In this document: positions 15,963-25,671 of the stretch, piece after piece | Numbering within the stretch: the stretch's first letter is position 1 | Layout of the letters: the number at the start of each line of letters is the position of its first letter | Assembly: GCA_002281535.1 (NCBI GenBank) | Contig: NCGD01000021.1 | Location: 1-60,905 of the forward strand | Length of the DNA stretch: 60,905 bases | Reading direction: 5' to 3' | From: Sphingomonas sp. 28-63-12 | Lineage (GTDB): Bacteria > Pseudomonadota > Alphaproteobacteria > Sphingomonadales > Sphingomonadaceae | Made by a program: the position numbers and the translations under genes | The notes under the pieces: generated by a model | What the model saw: the letters and a program-made list of their open reading frames with translations, nothing else | Database searches by the model: none | What the model was told of the DNA's origin: nothing

Positions 15963-16366
15963 GCGGCGGCTGCACCCAGCACTTCGGAGGCGACCGAAAT
16001 ATATTTGCGCCCCGCTTCGCGCGCTGCTGCCACGGCTTCGGTAACCTTCATCGATTTGCGCGCGCCTTCCAGCCGGATCAGCATCGGCAGATTAATGCCG
16101 GCAATCACTTCGACCCGCCCGGTCTCCATCAGCGAAATGGCCAGGTTTGATGGCGTGCCGCCAAACAGATCGGTCAGTACAATCACGCCCTGGCCGGTAT
16201 CGACCGCCTTGATCGCATTGGCGATGTCGGCACGGCGGCCCTCCATATCGTCTTCGGGGCCGATCGAAATCGTGGCGATTCGCTCCTGCTTGCCCACGAC
16301 ATGCTCCATCGCGGTCACGAATTCTTCGGCCAGGCGGCCATGGGTCACGAGTACCAGCCCGATCAT
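15959..16366 (-). CDS. PTS EIIA component, mannose/sorbose type
   Basis: A 135-residue EIIA of the mannose family, with the phosphorylated His near the N-terminus in LVLVTHGRLAEEF, and the VLTDLFGGTPSN loop. EIIB and EIIC partners are absent, so it is likely a regulatory acceptor in the HPr/HprK circuit. In alphaproteobacteria this protein has been linked to the ChvG/ChvI system, which is encoded close by. It overlaps ptsH by four bases and follows rapZ by 37 bases. Confidence 0.92.
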   Translation of the reverse strand: MIGLVLVTHGRLAEEFVTAMEHVVGKQERIATISIGPEDDMEGRRADIANAIKAVDTGQGVIVLTDLFGGTPSNLAISLMETGRVEVIAGINLPMLIRLEGARKSMKVTEAVAAAREAGRKYISVASEVLGAAAA

Positions 16367-16403
16367 CGCCGCCCGATCACTTCAGCATCATCCCCGTCAG
16401 TCT

Positions 16404-17330
16404 TCACAAAATAGTCGGCACCGCGGGGGCGCCCTCAAGCGAGTCCTGCGACGCCGCCGCCAGATCGCGGTGCGTAACCGTGGGCGAAAATCCCGCGTCG
16501 CGCAACCGCTTCGCCATGCGATCAGCGACATGGACCGAGCGATGTCTCCCTCCGGTACACCCGAACGCAATGGTTACATAGGATTTTCCCTCGGCCCGAT
16601 AGCGCGGCAGCAGCAGCAGGATCATCGCGTCGATCGCCGCCATGGCGTCTTCATAGGCCGGATCGGCGGCGATATAGGCGCTGACATCCGCGTCCAGCCC
16701 GGTGCCGGGGCGCAGCACATCGTCCCAATGCGGATTGCGCAGGAATCGCATGTCGAGCACCAGATCGGCATCGCGCGGCAGCCCGCGCGCAAAACCGAAC
16801 GACATGACCGACAAGGTCGGCCCGCTGAGCCCGTCGCGCGCGAAGGTCGAGCGGATTTTGTGGGCGAGTTCGTTGCTCGACAGGTTGGTGGTGTCGATCA
16901 GCCGGTTCGCCCAGGAGCGCAGCGGCGCCAGTAGCTCGCGCTCGCGGGCAATGCCGTCAGCCGCCGGACGATCGAGCGCCAGCGGGTGGCGGCGGCGGGT
17001 TTCCGAATAGCGCCGCTCGAGCTCCGAACCGGCGCAGTCGAGGAACAAGGTGCCGATGTCATGACCGTGATCGGCCCGCAGCCTGTTGATCCGCTTGATG
17101 ATACGGTCTGGGTCAAAATCGCGGGTTTGCGCGCCAATGCCGAGCGCGAGCGGGCGAGCATCGTCACCGCTGCTCGGCGGCTCGGCGGTGGCCAGCAGCC
17201 GCTCGAGTAATTGCAGCGGCAGATTGTCGACCACTTCCCAGCCAAGATCCTCCAGCGTCTTGAGGGTCGTCGATTTGCCGGCGCCTGACATGCCAGTGAC
17301 AAGCAGGATATCTTTCGATTCCTGGATCAT
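16404..17330 (-). CDS. rapZ: RapZ family nucleotide-binding protein
   Basis: A 308-residue RapZ/YvcJ protein. The P-loop is GMSGAGKST at about 13-21 and the C-terminal domain keeps VTIAFGCTGGRHRSVHVADR, the signature of the family. In enterobacteria RapZ guides RNase E to the small RNA GlmZ to control amino-sugar synthesis; here the RNA target is unknown. It overlaps hprK by ATGA and lies in the same transcript as the PTS genes. Confidence 0.92.
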   Translation of the reverse strand: MIQESKDILLVTGMSGAGKSTTLKTLEDLGWEVVDNLPLQLLERLLATAEPPSSGDDARPLALGIGAQTRDFDPDRIIKRINRLRADHGHDIGTLFLDCAGSELERRYSETRRRHPLALDRPAADGIARERELLAPLRSWANRLIDTTNLSSNELAHKIRSTFARDGLSGPTLSVMSFGFARGLPRDADLVLDMRFLRNPHWDDVLRPGTGLDADVSAYIAADPAYEDAMAAIDAMILLLLPRYRAEGKSYVTIAFGCTGGRHRSVHVADRMAKRLRDAGFSPTVTHRDLAAASQDSLEGAPAVPTIL

Positions 17331-17764
17331 GATGGCGGCAGCCCCAACCGTTTGAGCGCGAGCTCGACCTTGATTGGTGCGGAGGCGTCATGACCGTCAA
17401 TGGCGACGACTGCGATGTCGATGCCGGCGATCCGCCGGGTCTGGCGCTCAGCGGGCATGCGTTCAACCGTTTCGGCGAGGTCGATCACCAGCGCGACGGG
17501 TATCTGGTCGACATAGGGCATCGTCACGATCCCAAGGCCGCGTACCTCAATCTTGCCCGCGATCGTCACCGGTGGCGCTGCCAACAGCTGCGTGCGCGAT
17601 CGCTTGAGCAATGTATAGTCGTCGCTCACCAGCTGGGCGCCACGATCAATCAGCCGCAGGGCCAGATCGGATTTGCCCGCGCCCGATCGCCCCTCGATCA
17701 GGATGGCCCGGCCGTCGATCGCGACGCAGGATACATGCAGCGTCTCGGAGGAAACGATCGTCAT
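17327..17764 (-). CDS. hprK: HPr kinase/phosphorylase, short alphaproteobacterial form
   Basis: A 145-residue protein covering only the C-terminal kinase domain of HprK. The P-loop is LIEGRSGAGKSDLALRLI, followed by LVSDDYT, and GLGIVTM gives the family signature. Lack of the N-terminal domain is normal in alphaproteobacteria. It phosphorylates the regulatory Ser of HPr. Start ATG 17764 is preceded by AGGAG. The sensor kinase gene ends 13 bases upstream, joining carbon/PTS control to the ChvG/ChvI system. Confidence 0.9.
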   Translation of the reverse strand: MTIVSSETLHVSCVAIDGRAILIEGRSGAGKSDLALRLIDRGAQLVSDDYTLLKRSRTQLLAAPPVTIAGKIEVRGLGIVTMPYVDQIPVALVIDLAETVERMPAERQTRRIAGIDIAVVAIDGHDASAPIKVELALKRLGLPPS

Positions 17765-17777
17765 CGAAGCTCCTGCG

Positions 17778-19367
17778 TCATGAAGTTTCCGCCCGTGGCA
17801 GCTTGACGACGAATCGCGCACCGCTGTGTTTGTCGCCGCGCGATTCGACGGCAATTTTGCCCTGATGCCCCTCGATGATGGTCCGCGCAATGGCCAGACC
17901 GAGCCCCGAATGCTTGCCAAAGGCTTCTGCTGCCGGGCGAATCGACTGGAAACGGCGAAAGACCTGGTCGCGCGACTCTTCGGGCACGCCGGGGCCGTCA
18001 TCCTCGACCGCGATCTCGACATCACGCCCCTGGCTGGCCATCGAGATGGCGATCACCCCGTCATCGGGCGAAAAGGAAATCGCATTGTCGATCAGGTTCT
18101 CGAACACCCGCTCCAGCCGGGCATCTTCGCCCAGCACCAGCAATGGCCGGTCGTGGCGATGATCAGCGCGCATCTGCACCCCTCGCTCGATCCCGCGCGC
18201 GGTGCGGGCGGCGAGCAGCGCGTCGATCATCGCGCCGATATCGACGGGTTCGAACTTGGCACGGCTGAGCTGGGCATCGAGCCGCGAGGCTTCGGAGATG
18301 TCGCTGATCAGCCGGTCCAGCCGGTGGACATCATCCCGGACGATCGCCAGCAGCCGCTCCTGCAGGACAGGGTCGTGGACCATGCCCAGCCCCTCGACGG
18401 CGGAGCGCAGCGAGGCGAGCGGGTTCTTCATCTCATGCGTGACATCGGCGGCGAACGCCTCTGTCGCGTCGATTCGCGCCCGCAGCGCCTGGCTCATGTC
18501 GGACAGCGCGCGCGCGAGCATGCCGATCTCGTCACCGCGCGAGGGCAGGCGAGGCACGACGACCTCACGGGCGCGACCCAGCCGCACGCGCACGGCGGCA
18601 CGCGCGAGCCGCCGCAACGGGCGGACGATGGTCCGCGCCAGAAACAGTGACAGCAGGATCGAGGCGATGGTGACGACCAGGAGGACCAGGCTCAGCCGAA
18701 AGCGTTCCAGCCGCACGGTCTGCGTGATGTCGCGCGCGTTGATCGATGTCATGACGACGGCATTGCCGGGCAGCGGGGCGGCCGCGGTGATCACGGGCGT
18801 ACGATCAGGCGCGCGCCACACCGTGGCGACCGGGCGACGGGTGCGTTGCGCCAGCGGCACATCGGGCCAGGTCTGGCCTGCGCGGCGTTCGCGATAAAGC
18901 GGCGCGCGTTCGGCGCCCACGACGGTGTCGATCAGCGCATCGAGAAAGCGCCCGGCCCGGGCACCGCTGCTTTCGGTATCCGGGTCGATCAGCGTGAAAT
19001 TGCGCAACCCCATCGCGCGGCTGTCACCGGTCAGCGCGCCGGTCGAATCGAACAGCCTGAGCCTGGTGCCCGTGCTCCGGGCCAGCACGATCGTCAGCGC
19101 GTGGCGGGCCTGGGGCTGGGCAGCGGCGAGTGCCTCGGCGATCAGCCGCGCCTCGCGCTTGGCCTGGGCGACCCGACTATCGACGATTCGGCTGCGATAG
19201 CTGTCGAGATAGAAAAAGCCGCCGGCCAGCATCGCCAGCGCGAAGATGTTGACCGCGAGGATGCGCCGGGTGAGTGACACCCGGCCCGACCAGCGCAGCG
19301 ACAGATCGCTGTCGCGATCCTCGCCGCGGCGTGCGTCATTCTTCCGAGAATCGATACCCTGCGCCAT
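17778..19367 (-). CDS. chvG: Sensor histidine kinase, ChvG type
   Basis: A 529-residue membrane histidine kinase. TM1 is in the first 60 residues ([19 protein letters not shown]), then a periplasmic domain of about 180 residues, TM2 ([20 protein letters not shown]), HAMP, dimerisation/phosphoacceptor [13 protein letters not shown], and the ATPase with N-box [10 protein letters not shown] and G-box EDDGPGVP. ChvG senses acid or cell-envelope change and signals to ChvI. The start is uncertain: ATG 19367 overlaps the ChvI gene by about 30 bases. Gene order with hprK and pckA matches other alphaproteobacteria, which supports the name. Confidence 0.88.
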   Translation of the reverse strand: MAQGIDSRKNDARRGEDRDSDLSLRWSGRVSLTRRILAVNIFALAMLAGGFFYLDSYRSRIVDSRVAQAKREARLIAEALAAAQPQARHALTIVLARSTGTRLRLFDSTGALTGDSRAMGLRNFTLIDPDTESSGARAGRFLDALIDTVVGAERAPLYRERRAGQTWPDVPLAQRTRRPVATVWRAPDRTPVITAAAPLPGNAVVMTSINARDITQTVRLERFRLSLVLLVVTIASILLSLFLARTIVRPLRRLARAAVRVRLGRAREVVVPRLPSRGDEIGMLARALSDMSQALRARIDATEAFAADVTHEMKNPLASLRSAVEGLGMVHDPVLQERLLAIVRDDVHRLDRLISDISEASRLDAQLSRAKFEPVDIGAMIDALLAARTARGIERGVQMRADHRHDRPLLVLGEDARLERVFENLIDNAISFSPDDGVIAISMASQGRDVEIAVEDDGPGVPEESRDQVFRRFQSIRPAAEAFGKHSGLGLAIARTIIEGHQGKIAVESRGDKHSGARFVVKLPRAETS

Positions 19368-20043
19368 AAAGCGTTTCAATCGCATCGAATTCCGGAGCCA
19401 CTTGCCGAAATTTGCGACGGACGCGCTTGATGTGGCTGTCGATGGTCCGGTCGTCGACATAGATGTCGTCCTGATAAGCCGCGTCCATCAGCTGGTTGCG
19501 GGTCTTCACGATTCCCGGGCGCTGCGCCAGCGTTTCGAGAATGAGAAATTCGGTCACGGTCAGCGTAACCGGCTTGCCCTCCCAGGTCACGCGGTGGCGC
19601 GCAGGGTCCATGGCAAGCCGGCCGCGCTCGAGGATTTCGGTCGGCACCGGCTCCTCGCCCGGGGCTGCCGGCTGGGCCAGTTCGGCGCGGCGAAGGATGG
19701 CGCGGATGCGCGCGATCAGCAGCCGTTGGGAAAAGGGCTTGGCGATATAGTCATCGGCGCCCATCGCCAGCCCTAGTGCCTCATCGAGCTCATCGTCCTT
19801 CGACGTCAGGAAGATGACCGGCATGACGCTCTTTTCGCGCAGCCGCCGCAGCAGTTCGAGACCGTCCATGCGCGGCATCTTGATATCGAAAATAGCCAGA
19901 TCGGGCGGATTGTCGATCAGCGCCTTCAGCGCCGTCTCCCCGTCGGAATAGACGCGCGTCAGAAACCCTTCGGCTTGCAGCGCAATGGACACGGAAGTCA
20001 GGATGTTGCGATCATCATCGACGAGCGCGATCGTAGCCGTCAT
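19336..20043 (-). CDS. chvI: Response regulator, ChvI type
   Basis: A 235-residue OmpR/PhoB-type regulator. The receiver has the acidic pair DDD at 9-11, phosphoacceptor Asp in [14 protein letters not shown] and Lys in YIAKPFS; the winged helix ends with [14 protein letters not shown] and TLYGAGYRF. Start ATG 20043. It is the first gene of the leftward chvI-chvG-hprK-rapZ-PTS set and diverges from pckA. In Agrobacterium and Sinorhizobium ChvI controls envelope and acid-response genes. Confidence 0.9.
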   Translation of the reverse strand: MTATIALVDDDRNILTSVSIALQAEGFLTRVYSDGETALKALIDNPPDLAIFDIKMPRMDGLELLRRLREKSVMPVIFLTSKDDELDEALGLAMGADDYIAKPFSQRLLIARIRAILRRAELAQPAAPGEEPVPTEILERGRLAMDPARHRVTWEGKPVTLTVTEFLILETLAQRPGIVKTRNQLMDAAYQDDIYVDDRTIDSHIKRVRRKFRQVAPEFDAIETLYGAGYRFSEE

Positions 20044-20148
20044 CGGCGGGGCGACCTTTTTGTTACTGGCGTTTGGCCTAGGGCAAAGCGCAGCGCGGCT
20101 CAACTCCCTGCATCCCCGGTCTGTTTGACCGTTACCGCGATGGGCGAT

Positions 20149-20181
20149 ATGCGCCGAATCAGCATACGTATGCGGGCGCAT
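20149..20181. promoter_or_regulatory. Nested palindrome upstream of pckA
   Basis: GCATACGTATGC (20162-20173) is a perfect 12-base palindrome with a central CG, 36 bases before the pckA GTG. It is nested within a second inverted repeat, ATGCGCC (20149-20155) and GGCGCAT (20175-20181). Position and symmetry suit an operator, for instance for a LacI-type repressor such as the PckR known in rhizobia, or a leader hairpin. No regulator of that type is encoded in the window. Confidence 0.4.
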
Positions 20182-20209
20182 CGCACCGCCATATCTGGGA
20201 GAGTTGATC

Positions 20210-21817
20210 GTGACCGAGCGTACCCCCCTTAAGGGCCTGACTGCTCAGGGAATCGCCACGACGGCAACGCTGCACTGGAACCTGATCACGGCGCCCCTGG
20301 TGGAAGCCGCGATTGCGCGCGGCGAGGGCCATTTGGCTGCCGAAGGCCCGCTGGTCGTCGCGACCGGCCGGCACACCGGCCGATCGGCGCAGGACAAGTT
20401 CATCGTCCGTGATGCCGAAACCGAAAACACTGTCTGGTGGGGCAAGACCAACAAGGGCATGACGCCCGAGCATTTCGCTGCGCTCAAGGCCGATTTCATT
20501 GCGGCACTGGGCGAGAAGGACACGCTGTATATCCAGGATTTGTTCGGCGGATCGCAGCCCGAGCATCGCGTCCGGGTGCGCGTGATCAACGAGCTGGCCT
20601 GGCACAATCTGTTCATCCGGACGCTGCTGGTGCGGCCTGACACGGCCGAACTGCCCGGCTTCGATCCCGAATATACCATCATCGATCTGCCCAGCTTCAA
20701 GGCCGATCCAGCGCGCCATGGCTGCCGCAGCGAGACGGTCGTCGCTGTCAACTTCACCGAAAAGCTGATCCTGATCGGTGGCACCGCCTATGCCGGCGAA
20801 ATGAAGAAGTCGGTGTTCGGCCTGCTCAACTATCTGCTGCCCGTCGATGGCATCATGCCGATGCATTGTTCGGCCAATATCGGCCCCAAGGGTGATACGG
20901 CGGTGTTCTTCGGCCTGTCCGGCACCGGCAAGACGACGCTCAGTGCCGATGCCAGCCGCACGCTGATCGGCGATGACGAGCATGGCTGGTCCGATACGGC
21001 GGTCTTCAACTTCGAAGGCGGCTGCTACGCCAAGATGATTCGCTTGTCCGCCGAGGCCGAGCCCGAGATTTTCGCGACGACCAAGCGCTTTGGCACCGTG
21101 CTCGAAAATGTCGTCATGGACCCCGACACGCGCCTGCTCGACCTCGACGATGCGACGCTGGCCGAAAATAGCCGTGGTTCCTATCCGATCGACTTCATCC
21201 CCAATGCCTCCGACCATAATATGGGGCCGGTGCCGAAGAATATCGTGATGCTGACGGCGGATGCGTATGGCGTCCTGCCGCCGATTTCGAAGCTGACGCC
21301 GGATCAGGCGATGTACCATTTCCTGTCGGGTTATACCGCGCGCGTTGCCGGCACCGAAATTGGCGTGACCGAGCCCGATGCGACCTTCTCGACCTGTTTC
21401 GGCGCGCCGTTCATGCCGCGCCACCCCAGCGTCTATGGCAATTTGCTCAAGGAGCGGATTGCCAAGGGCGGGGTCGATTGCTGGCTGGTCAATACCGGCT
21501 GGACCGGCGGCAAATATGGTGTCGGCAGCCGCATGCCGATCAAGGCGACCCGCGCACTGCTCAACGCAGCCCTCGACGGCAGTCTGAACGATGCCGAGTT
21601 CCGCACCGATCCCAATTTCGGGTTCAGCGTGCCGGTGGCGGTGGCCGGCGTCGATTCGGCGATCCTCGATCCGCGTAACACCTGGGCGGACAAGGCGGCT
21701 TATGATGCGACCGCCGCGAAGCTGGTGGACCAGTTTGTCGAGAATTTCGCGCAATTTGCCGACCATGTCGACGAGGGCGTCCGGCAATCGGCCCCCAAGG
21801 TACACCAGACCGCCTGA
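20210..21817 (+). CDS. pckA: Phosphoenolpyruvate carboxykinase (ATP)
   Basis: A 535-residue ATP-type PEPCK that converts oxaloacetate and ATP to phosphoenolpyruvate and CO2, the first committed gluconeogenic step. Seen are [14 protein letters not shown] near the N-terminus, the kinase-1a P-loop [12 protein letters not shown], and FEGGCYAKM downstream. The GTG at 20210 is preferred over TTG 20204 because GGGAGAG lies at the right distance. It diverges from chvI with a nested palindrome between. Confidence 0.95.
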   Translation: MTERTPLKGLTAQGIATTATLHWNLITAPLVEAAIARGEGHLAAEGPLVVATGRHTGRSAQDKFIVRDAETENTVWWGKTNKGMTPEHFAALKADFIAALGEKDTLYIQDLFGGSQPEHRVRVRVINELAWHNLFIRTLLVRPDTAELPGFDPEYTIIDLPSFKADPARHGCRSETVVAVNFTEKLILIGGTAYAGEMKKSVFGLLNYLLPVDGIMPMHCSANIGPKGDTAVFFGLSGTGKTTLSADASRTLIGDDEHGWSDTAVFNFEGGCYAKMIRLSAEAEPEIFATTKRFGTVLENVVMDPDTRLLDLDDATLAENSRGSYPIDFIPNASDHNMGPVPKNIVMLTADAYGVLPPISKLTPDQAMYHFLSGYTARVAGTEIGVTEPDATFSTCFGAPFMPRHPSVYGNLLKERIAKGGVDCWLVNTGWTGGKYGVGSRMPIKATRALLNAALDGSLNDAEFRTDPNFGFSVPVAVAGVDSAILDPRNTWADKAAYDATAAKLVDQFVENFAQFADHVDEGVRQSAPKVHQTA

Positions 21818-21819
21818 CC

Positions 21820-21840
21820 GGCCCGCTCCTCCGGGCCTTC
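21820..21840 (+). terminator. Probable terminator after pckA
   Basis: GGCCCG (21820-21825) and CGGGCC (21832-21837) form a 6-bp GC stem around CTCCTC, followed by TTCT. It begins just after the pckA stop codon. The T run is weak, so efficiency is uncertain and the next gene may be partly co-transcribed. Confidence 0.5.
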
Positions 21841-21860
21841 TGATCCAGAAAGCCCGACCG

Positions 21861-22304
21861 ATGACCGATCCTGCCCCCCGCCTGTTCGAGACCGATGCTG
21901 CCATATGGCACGTCGGTCTTGGCCTGCTTGCCCGCACCTTGCCGCGGGCCGAATGGACGCATGAGGCGCATCTTGCAGCGACCACCTGGCTAGTCGTGGA
22001 GCGCGCCGATATCGATCTCGATGCCGAACTGCGCGGGATCATCTCAGGCTACAACGAGCGTGTTGGCGGGGTGAATGACGCGACCCAGGGCTATCACCAC
22101 ACGATCACCTGCTGCTTCCTCGCGGCGGTGCGCAATCATGTACGGGAGACGGTGGGGCAGGGGCTGACGGCAAGGGTCAACGCGCTGTTACTGTCGCCGC
22201 CTGGGCGGCGCGATTGGCCGCTGCGGCTCTATTCACGCGAGCGGCTGTTTTCGGTCGAGGCACGATTGGGCTGGGTGGCGCCGGAGTTGACGCCGGACGG
22301 CTGA
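21861..22304 (+). CDS. Conserved-looking hypothetical protein
   Basis: A 147-residue protein that I do not recognise. It has EWTHEAHLAATTWLV near residue 33 and QGYHHTITCCF near 74, so the His cluster could bind a metal. No signal peptide or membrane segment. Base use is like the neighbours. ATG 21861 follows the pckA terminator by about 20 bases and it may be co-transcribed with pckA. Function unknown. Confidence 0.7.
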   Translation: MTDPAPRLFETDAAIWHVGLGLLARTLPRAEWTHEAHLAATTWLVVERADIDLDAELRGIISGYNERVGGVNDATQGYHHTITCCFLAAVRNHVRETVGQGLTARVNALLLSPPGRRDWPLRLYSRERLFSVEARLGWVAPELTPDG

Positions 22305-22675
22305 TGCGGTTCGGCGGCCATCGCCCGATGTCACGTGCTGCAACAAGCCCGGCACCCTTGCCTGACCCGGGGTGACCAATGGCGCAAGTTGCTGCTGCCG
22401 CCGCAGTTGCAGTTGCGGACGTTCAAACTGCCGGGGCGTTTTTCCCAAAAGTCGACATTCGAGCCAACCACACCATTCCCGCTTTTCCATGTCAGGCGGA
22501 ATTTTTTGGAAAGCTCAAATCGTAGACAGATTTTAGAAATGGGGCTCAGTCACGGGCGAAAAGCCCACTACTGCTCCGCTGTGGTGGCATTGCATCCAAT
22601 AGCTATCGTTCCTGAGCGATTTTCCTCAAGGAGACCGGTAGTGTATGCAAGGAAGTAAGATCAGGAGACGACAGC
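22305..22675. other. 371-base gap, no gene recognised
   Basis: This lies between the hypothetical gene and the lipoprotein gene. A 48-codon frame starting near 22379 is Ala-rich at first and has no ribosome site. Composition becomes visibly more AT-rich towards the lipoprotein gene. No tRNA, riboswitch or terminator that I could support. AGGAG near 22663 serves the next gene. Confidence 0.5.
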
Positions 22676-23110
22676 ATGCGCGCGGTTATCGCGATATCAA
22701 TTATTCTATTGATGACTGCTTGCAATCAAGATCCAGAGAAGTTTGACGAATGCGTTGCGCGGTTCTCCGCCATCGCTCAACGAGCGCCAATTTCAGCCGC
22801 GCCCGTACAGCCTGTATATACCTTCGATCTATCTTCAATGGATGATGTCCGGCTAACTCGCTTCATAGCGATGGGTTTGCCTGAGCGAGGAACTCCAAAC
22901 TTGATGGTTTCGAACCAAGCCACGCGCGATGTTTTGGCGAAGTTCGAACAGTCATCCTTGAGACCAAATGGCTTGTTATTATCCGCACCATCTGTTCATC
23001 TTTTCCGGGTTACTGGTAGATTTCAGCCCTCTGCGAGTGCGGCGATCGAGGCGGGTTGCAAAATGATACCCCAGGCTCGACTGCGATCAGTCGCTGTGAC
23101 CGCCAACTGA
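22676..23110 (+). CDS. Small putative lipoprotein
   Basis: A 144-residue protein with a lipoprotein-type signal: MRAVIAISIILLMTAC, the Cys at 16 being the likely lipidated residue, though Met at -3 is unusual. The rest is a soluble periplasmic domain of unknown function (DVRLTRFIAMGLPERG, ASAAIEAGCKMIPQARLRSV). Codon use is more AT-rich than its neighbours, and it stands alone between two long intergenic stretches, so it may be acquired. AGGAG precedes the ATG. Confidence 0.65.
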   Translation: MRAVIAISIILLMTACNQDPEKFDECVARFSAIAQRAPISAAPVQPVYTFDLSSMDDVRLTRFIAMGLPERGTPNLMVSNQATRDVLAKFEQSSLRPNGLLLSAPSVHLFRVTGRFQPSASAAIEAGCKMIPQARLRSVAVTAN

Positions 23111-23294
23111 CATAATCGTCGTTCACGATCATCTCCTCAGTTTTCAGATATTTCGATCTTTTTCGGGGGAGGGCGGTAGCGCCACGGCAGCAATTTTTAT
23201 CGCTGTCTCTAAACCCGCCGGTCGGCAATCCACCACAAGCAGACTCTCGCTCAAACCCGAGCGCCACGGTCGATTGGCCGTCAGCTGCGTCGTA

Positions 23295-25118
23295 TTAAAC
23301 CCTGCGCGCCGCGATATGCCGGTCGATCACGCCTTCCAGCACGGTCATCGGCACATTGCCGCCCAGCACAACCGCATCGTTGAACTTGCGGAAATCAAAG
23401 CGCTCGCCCAGCGCCGCCTTGGCCTTGTCGCGGTAGCGGTTGATGGCGCTATGGCCGATCTTGTAGCCACAGGCCTGGCCCGGCCAGGTGCAATAGCGAT
23501 CGACTTCGCTGCGGACTTCTTCGGCATTGGAGCCATTTTCGGTGACGAAGAACGCGATCGCCTGTTCGCGCGTCCAGCGCTTGGCATGGATGCCGGTATC
23601 GACCACCATCCGGCAGGCGCGAAACGCCAGCGATTGCAGATAGCCAAGCCGGCCGGCGGCGAAATCGTCATAGACGCCGAGCTCGTCGGCAAGCTGCTCG
23701 GCATAGAGGCCCCAGCCTTCGCTATAGGCGCTGAACGACATCAAGGTGCGGATCAGCGGCTGTTTGAACGTATATTCGCCCTGCCAGCCATGACCGGGGA
23801 TGGCTTCGTGATAGGCCAGATCCGGCAGGCTGTAACGCGTCCAGCGCGAGGTGGTGCCCAGATTGATCCAGAACCGCCCCGGCTGCTTGCCGTCGATCGA
23901 TCCTGCGCCGCCATAGGCGCCGGGCGCGCCGGGTTCGGCAGCAGGCGACATGCGGGTCACCTCGATAAACCCGGGCACCAGCGTTTCAAAGGCCTGGGGC
24001 ATGCGCGCCCTGATGTCGCGCAGCTTGTCACGGACATAGGCCATGATCTCGGCGCGCCCCGGATCGCCTTCGGGAAACTGATAGCGCGGGTCCTTGCCCA
24101 GCGCGATCATCCGCGTGCCAACCGATCCTTGCGTATAGCCTTCGGCTTTCAGGATCACGTCCATCCGCGCGTGCAGTTGCGCGAGCTCTTCGCGACCCTT
24201 GGCGTGAACCTCGTCGGGCGTCATCGTCGTGGTCGATGCTGCCTGTAGCGCCCAGGCATAATAGGCGTCGCCCTGCGGGAGTTTCCAGGCGCCGGCGTCG
24301 CTGGTCGCGATCGGGCGCTGAGCTTCCAGCGCCGCGATCTGGCGGGCAAGCGCCGGCGCGACCCGATCGGTGGCGAGCCGGGCCGCCCGTGCGGCAAAAT
24401 CGCCCGGCATTGTCGTTGTCTTCTTTGCCAGCGCCGTTACGATGTCCCATTGCTCGACCGGCCCGCTGCGCGCGATTTCAAGCTGTTTCAGGCACTGACC
24501 CAGCGCAAAATCGGGCAGGACGACGCCGATCGCGCCGGCTTCGCGCACGCGTGCGGTTTCGCCGTCGAGCTGGTCGGCATAGGCTGCCAGCCGCGCCAGA
24601 TAGGCTTCGGCATCGGCCTTGCTCTCGACCTTGTGATCGACATCGAGCATCTGCGGGATATCGAGATAGGCGCCGACATTCTGCGCGACCGCATAAGGCG
24701 AGTTGCGCCAGCCCGAGGTGAGCGTGGCGACATCGCCATAGGCAAAGCCATAGCCGTCTACGGCGCATTGATAGGCAGCCTCAACCACCTCGACATTGGT
24801 GCGCACCGCCGGGCTGAGCGCGGCCGGGTCGATGCCCTTCAGCCGGCCGAGAATTTCCCGCGCGTGGCCGGCCATCACCTGCTTGCCGGCGCCGCTGCGA
24901 TCGCTGAGTCGGGCCTTCAGGCCTGCGCGCGCATCCTTGTCGAGGCCAAGCCCGGCGGCCGCTTCGGGATAGTCGGCGAGGATCGCTTCGGCCGTTTCGG
25001 CGAGCATGGTCGTGGCGGCAGAATCGGCGCCCGATGCGGCGATGGCGCGGATCGGCAGCAGCGTCGTGGCGGCGGCCAGGCTGGCGCCCTGTAACAGGTG
25101 GCGGCGGTTGAACGACAT
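23295..25118 (-). CDS. DUF885 family zinc peptidase, Tat-exported
   Basis: A 607-residue DUF885 protein. YHEAIPGHGWQ holds the HExxxxH-type zinc motif of the family, and a long C-terminal helical region follows (FFVTENGSNAEEVRSEVDRY). The N-terminus is a twin-arginine signal: SFNRRHLLQGASLAAATTLL, with AIAAS before the likely cleavage. Start ATG 25118 places the RR at residues 5-6, after GGAG. It is probably a periplasmic metallopeptidase of unknown specificity. It confirms by example that this genome uses Tat signals. Confidence 0.9.
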   Translation of the reverse strand: MSFNRRHLLQGASLAAATTLLPIRAIAASGADSAATTMLAETAEAILADYPEAAAGLGLDKDARAGLKARLSDRSGAGKQVMAGHAREILGRLKGIDPAALSPAVRTNVEVVEAAYQCAVDGYGFAYGDVATLTSGWRNSPYAVAQNVGAYLDIPQMLDVDHKVESKADAEAYLARLAAYADQLDGETARVREAGAIGVVLPDFALGQCLKQLEIARSGPVEQWDIVTALAKKTTTMPGDFAARAARLATDRVAPALARQIAALEAQRPIATSDAGAWKLPQGDAYYAWALQAASTTTMTPDEVHAKGREELAQLHARMDVILKAEGYTQGSVGTRMIALGKDPRYQFPEGDPGRAEIMAYVRDKLRDIRARMPQAFETLVPGFIEVTRMSPAAEPGAPGAYGGAGSIDGKQPGRFWINLGTTSRWTRYSLPDLAYHEAIPGHGWQGEYTFKQPLIRTLMSFSAYSEGWGLYAEQLADELGVYDDFAAGRLGYLQSLAFRACRMVVDTGIHAKRWTREQAIAFFVTENGSNAEEVRSEVDRYCTWPGQACGYKIGHSAINRYRDKAKAALGERFDFRKFNDAVVLGGNVPMTVLEGVIDRHIAARRV

Positions 25119-25255
25119 CGGCAGGCTCCCGGGCTGAGGTCGCAACTTATGGGCGGCGAACGCCAACCGCGCAACCGATCCGGATAGCCCGACAATGGGC
25201 GATCGGGTATGTTGGTGCGTGGTCCATTGCCGGGCCCGACTCGAAGGAATGGTAC

Positions 25256-25627
25256 ATGTCGATACTGGACGGTTTGCTTGGCCAGGTGGCCCAGAATGTG
25301 GACATCAAGAATCTGGCGGCGAAGGTCGGGCTGACCCCTGAACAAGTCGAATCAGCGGTGGCCGCGCTGGGGCAGGCGCATCCGGCGCCCGGCGATACCG
25401 TGCAGACGGCGGCATCAGCGACAGGGCTGTCGCCCGACATCCTCCAGCAGATTGTCGGCCACATCGGCGGGGAGGGCGCCCTGGCGCAGTTTTCGAGCTT
25501 GCTCGGCGGGGCGGGCGGCGCCGGCGTCATGGGCCAGATTGGCGGCATGCTCGACCGCGATGGCGACGGCAATCCGCTCAACGACCTCGCGGGCCTCGCG
25601 AGCGGCTTTTTCGGCGGCAAGAAATAG
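25256..25627 (+). CDS. Small protein with a calcium-binding-like loop
   Basis: A 123-residue protein, Gly/Ala-rich, without a signal peptide. MLDRDGDGNPLNDL near residue 97 matches an EF-hand/dockerin-type DxDxDG loop. The N-terminal half (LTPEQVESAVAALGQAH, LSPDILQQIVGHIGG) has two similar helical units and resembles DUF937-type proteins. Function unknown. AAGGAATGGTAC precedes the ATG. Confidence 0.75.
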   Translation: MSILDGLLGQVAQNVDIKNLAAKVGLTPEQVESAVAALGQAHPAPGDTVQTAASATGLSPDILQQIVGHIGGEGALAQFSSLLGGAGGAGVMGQIGGMLDRDGDGNPLNDLAGLASGFFGGKK

Positions 25628-25671
25628 GCTGGGGCCGGGGGCGGGGGGCGCGAGACCGGCCCCGCCCCCGA

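Noticed and set aside
20159-22042. 627-codon open frame on the minus strand across pckA
   Set aside because: It is an antisense shadow of a GC-rich conserved gene; the plus-strand PEPCK has all family motifs and the minus frame none.
22379-22525. 48-codon Ala-rich frame as a small gene
   Set aside because: No ribosome site, no recognisable features, composition shifts within it.
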